Of a DNA stretch of 8,794 bases, positions 7,317-8,794 are shown piece by piece. Within the stretch, counting starts at the first letter, position 1; every line of letters starts with the position of its first letter. Under the pieces are notes generated by a model. That model did no database searches, was not told where the DNA came from, and was given only the letters and a program-made list of their open reading frames with translations. A program made the translations under genes and the position numbers. The stretch is from assembly GCA_038239195.1 (NCBI GenBank), contig JBBSEZ010000413.1, positions 1 through 8,794 of the forward strand, given 5' to 3'. The DNA comes from JBBSEZ01 sp038239195. GTDB lineage: Bacteria > Planctomycetota > Planctomycetia > Gemmatales > Gemmataceae.

Positions 7317-7347
7317 GGCTGGCCCGATCCGGGATGGGGGCCCTGGC

Positions 7348-8754
7348 GTGTTCCGAATTCGCGACGCGGTCTGTCGGGCAGTTCGCCGGCACCCTTGTTG
7401 GGGGCTGTTGGTGGGGACCGCTCTGCTGCTTGTCGGCTCTTGGGCAGGCGCACGCCTCTGGGCGGGCTGGCAGTTGCGGGCGGCGGAGCGCGCCTTGCGC
7501 GAGGAACAGCCCAACGAGGCGTTGCGGCACGTCTTGCTCAGTTTGCGCGTGCGTTCGTCCTCGCCCGACGCCCACTTGTTGGCGGCCCGCGCCTCTCGTC
7601 ACACCGGCGCCTACCGAGAAGCGGAAGAACACCTCGAGCGCGCCGTTCGCCTCCTCGGCGGGCCGACGGAGCGAACGCAGTTGGAGTGGGTGTTGTTGCG
7701 GGCGCAACGCGGGGAGATCGACGAGGTCGCCCCCGGGCTGTGGGCTTGTGTCGAGCAGGACCACCCTGAGACCGAAGAAGTCCTCGCCACGATGGCGCGA
7801 CGCTATCTCGCCGAGTTGCGCTTTCAGCCCGCTCTCACTTGTCTGAACCGATGGTTGGAGCTCCGCCCCAACGCGGTGCGAGCGCTCGACTGGCGCGGCT
7901 GGGTACTGGAGCGGACCAAACAAACGAAAGCGGCCGCCCGCGACTACGAAAAGGCGCTCGAACTGGCCCCGGGGCGCGCAGCCGTTCGGCTTCGCCTTGT
8001 CGAGGTCCTCCTGGAGCGGAACGATCCGGGGGGCGCACAGTCTCACCTCGAGGAGTTGCGCCGCAACCGGCCCCACGATCCAGACGTCCTGGTGGTGCTG
8101 GCGCGTTGCGCGATGTTGCTGGGCAACCACGAAGCGGCGGAGCAAGCGCTGGACGAGGCCCTGGCGACGAGCCCGAACCACGTCGGCGCCTTGCTGCATC
8201 GCGCCAGGTTGGCCCTGGCGCTCCACCGCCCCGCGGAGGCGGAGGCCTGGCTGCGCCAGGCGCTTCAAACGAAGCCGGGCGACGTCGACCTGCTCTACAA
8301 CCTCGCCCTGGCGCTGCAACAGCAACCGGGGAGGAAACAGGAAGCCATCGCGGCGTTGCGCCGGCACGAGCAAGTCAAGGCCGACCTGGAAACGTTGAGC
8401 GCCCTGTTGAGTCAGCCTCCGGCCTACTTGCAGCGCGACCCCGACCGCGCCGCCGAGGCGGGCCGGATCTTGCTGAACGCCGGCCAGGACCAGGGGGGGC
8501 TGTTCTGGCTGGAAGTCGCGCTGAAACGCGACCCCGGCCATCCGGCAGCGAACGAGGCCCTGGCCCGCTACTACGAGAAGAAGGGCGAAGCGGAAAAAGC
8601 CAGGGACCATCGCCGCCGGGCACAGGAACGTCCGAAGCGCCCCCGACCCTCGGCCCGGCAAGGCGGCAGCGTTTCGGCCCGGCGGGCTCGGAAGCGTGAA
8701 ACGAGCGAGGCGCGCTGGCGTTCTGGCGACCGGGAGGAAAAGGCCTACCTGTAG
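7348..8754 (+). CDS. Single-pass membrane TPR protein (GTG start)
   Basis: A 468-residue protein made almost wholly of tetratricopeptide repeats. A basic N-terminus (MFRIRDAVCRAVRRH) is followed by a membrane segment at about 19-38, suggesting a signal anchor with the repeats outside the cytoplasm. About eight to nine TPR units can be traced, at roughly 75-105, 144-173, 177-208, 211-241, 245-275, 279-309, 312-342, 365-395 and 399-425, many ending with the usual LxxxP helix break. The last 40 residues are Arg/Lys/Ser-rich and low-complexity (RPRPSARQGG, ARRARKRE). No enzymatic motif is seen; a scaffold or partner-binding role is inferred from the fold. GTG 7348 is chosen because it gives a proper anchor; the only other Met in frame is at residue 149. 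A strong terminator stands just upstream, so how the gene is transcribed is unclear. In related genomes such TPR genes are often next to CRTAC1 (ASPIC/UnbV) genes, but none lies in this window. Confidence 0.88.
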   Translation: MFRIRDAVCRAVRRHPCWGLLVGTALLLVGSWAGARLWAGWQLRAAERALREEQPNEALRHVLLSLRVRSSSPDAHLLAARASRHTGAYREAEEHLERAVRLLGGPTERTQLEWVLLRAQRGEIDEVAPGLWACVEQDHPETEEVLATMARRYLAELRFQPALTCLNRWLELRPNAVRALDWRGWVLERTKQTKAAARDYEKALELAPGRAAVRLRLVEVLLERNDPGGAQSHLEELRRNRPHDPDVLVVLARCAMLLGNHEAAEQALDEALATSPNHVGALLHRARLALALHRPAEAEAWLRQALQTKPGDVDLLYNLALALQQQPGRKQEAIAALRRHEQVKADLETLSALLSQPPAYLQRDPDRAAEAGRILLNAGQDQGGLFWLEVALKRDPGHPAANEALARYYEKKGEAEKARDHRRRAQERPKRPRPSARQGGSVSARRARKRETSEARWRSGDREEKAYL

Positions 8755-8776
8755 GACGGCCCTCCCGAGCCGTCCT
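8753..8776 (+). terminator. Terminator-like hairpin overlapping the TPR gene stop codon
   Basis: AGGACGGC (8753-8760) and GCCGTCCT (8769-8776) form a perfect 8-bp stem with an 8-nt loop. The left arm begins inside the TAG stop codon. No T-run follows in the visible bases, so it may terminate poorly or serve as a 3' end stabiliser. The window ends 18 nt later. Confidence 0.45.
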
Positions 8777-8794
8777 CCTGCAACCAACTCCTGC

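Noticed and set aside
7177..8787. Minus-strand 536-codon frame antisense to the TPR gene
   Set aside because: The plus-strand frame has regular TPR periodicity and a proper membrane anchor. The antisense product is a compositional shadow.

Overview
The window most likely comes from a high-GC planctomycete, probably of the Gemmata/Isosphaera lineages. The evidence is a DUF1559 pseudopilin-like protein followed by a small carboxypeptidase-regulatory-like lipoprotein, a gene pair characteristic of and greatly expanded in Planctomycetes. It sits beside a multihaem cytochrome c fused to TPRs and several TPR-rich envelope proteins. No rRNA, tRNA, CRISPR array, transposase or phage gene was seen. 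The lineage call is inference from gene content; no phylogenetic marker is present.

Layout: two transcription directions diverge from a gap of about 490 bp (5261-5750). Leftward (minus strand) lies a two-gene unit. First is a 1049-residue polytopic membrane protein (2111-5260) with a GT-C-like membrane part and a C-terminal TPR-like helical half. After 41 nt comes a 655-residue membrane-anchored cytochrome (102-2069) with seven CXXCH haem sites and a TPR tail. A sigma70-like promoter (TTGCCC, 16 nt, TATACT) is visible in the gap at 5464-5491. Rightward (plus strand) lie a DUF1559 protein (5751-6647), a lipoprotein (6773-7225) and a 468-residue single-pass TPR protein starting at GTG (7348-8754). 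Each of these three is followed by a GC-rich inverted repeat. The one at 7268-7310 has a perfect 14-bp stem followed by CTTTCT and is the most convincing intrinsic terminator.

Working together: all five products are predicted to act at or beyond the cytoplasmic membrane. The 41-nt spacing and a strong ribosome binding site suggest that the membrane protein and the cytochrome are co-expressed. The seven-haem protein probably moves electrons or binds a partner through its TPR tail, but no substrate can be read from sequence. The DUF1559 protein should enter the type IV pilin/type II pseudopilin processing route. The lipoprotein is a surface-type beta-sandwich protein of unknown role. Three of the five proteins carry TPR or TPR-like repeats, which hints at a protein-assembly or scaffold theme. 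No demonstrably new system is visible. The points most worth checking are the cytochrome/GT-C-like pair and the terminator placed only 31 nt before the GTG-start TPR gene.
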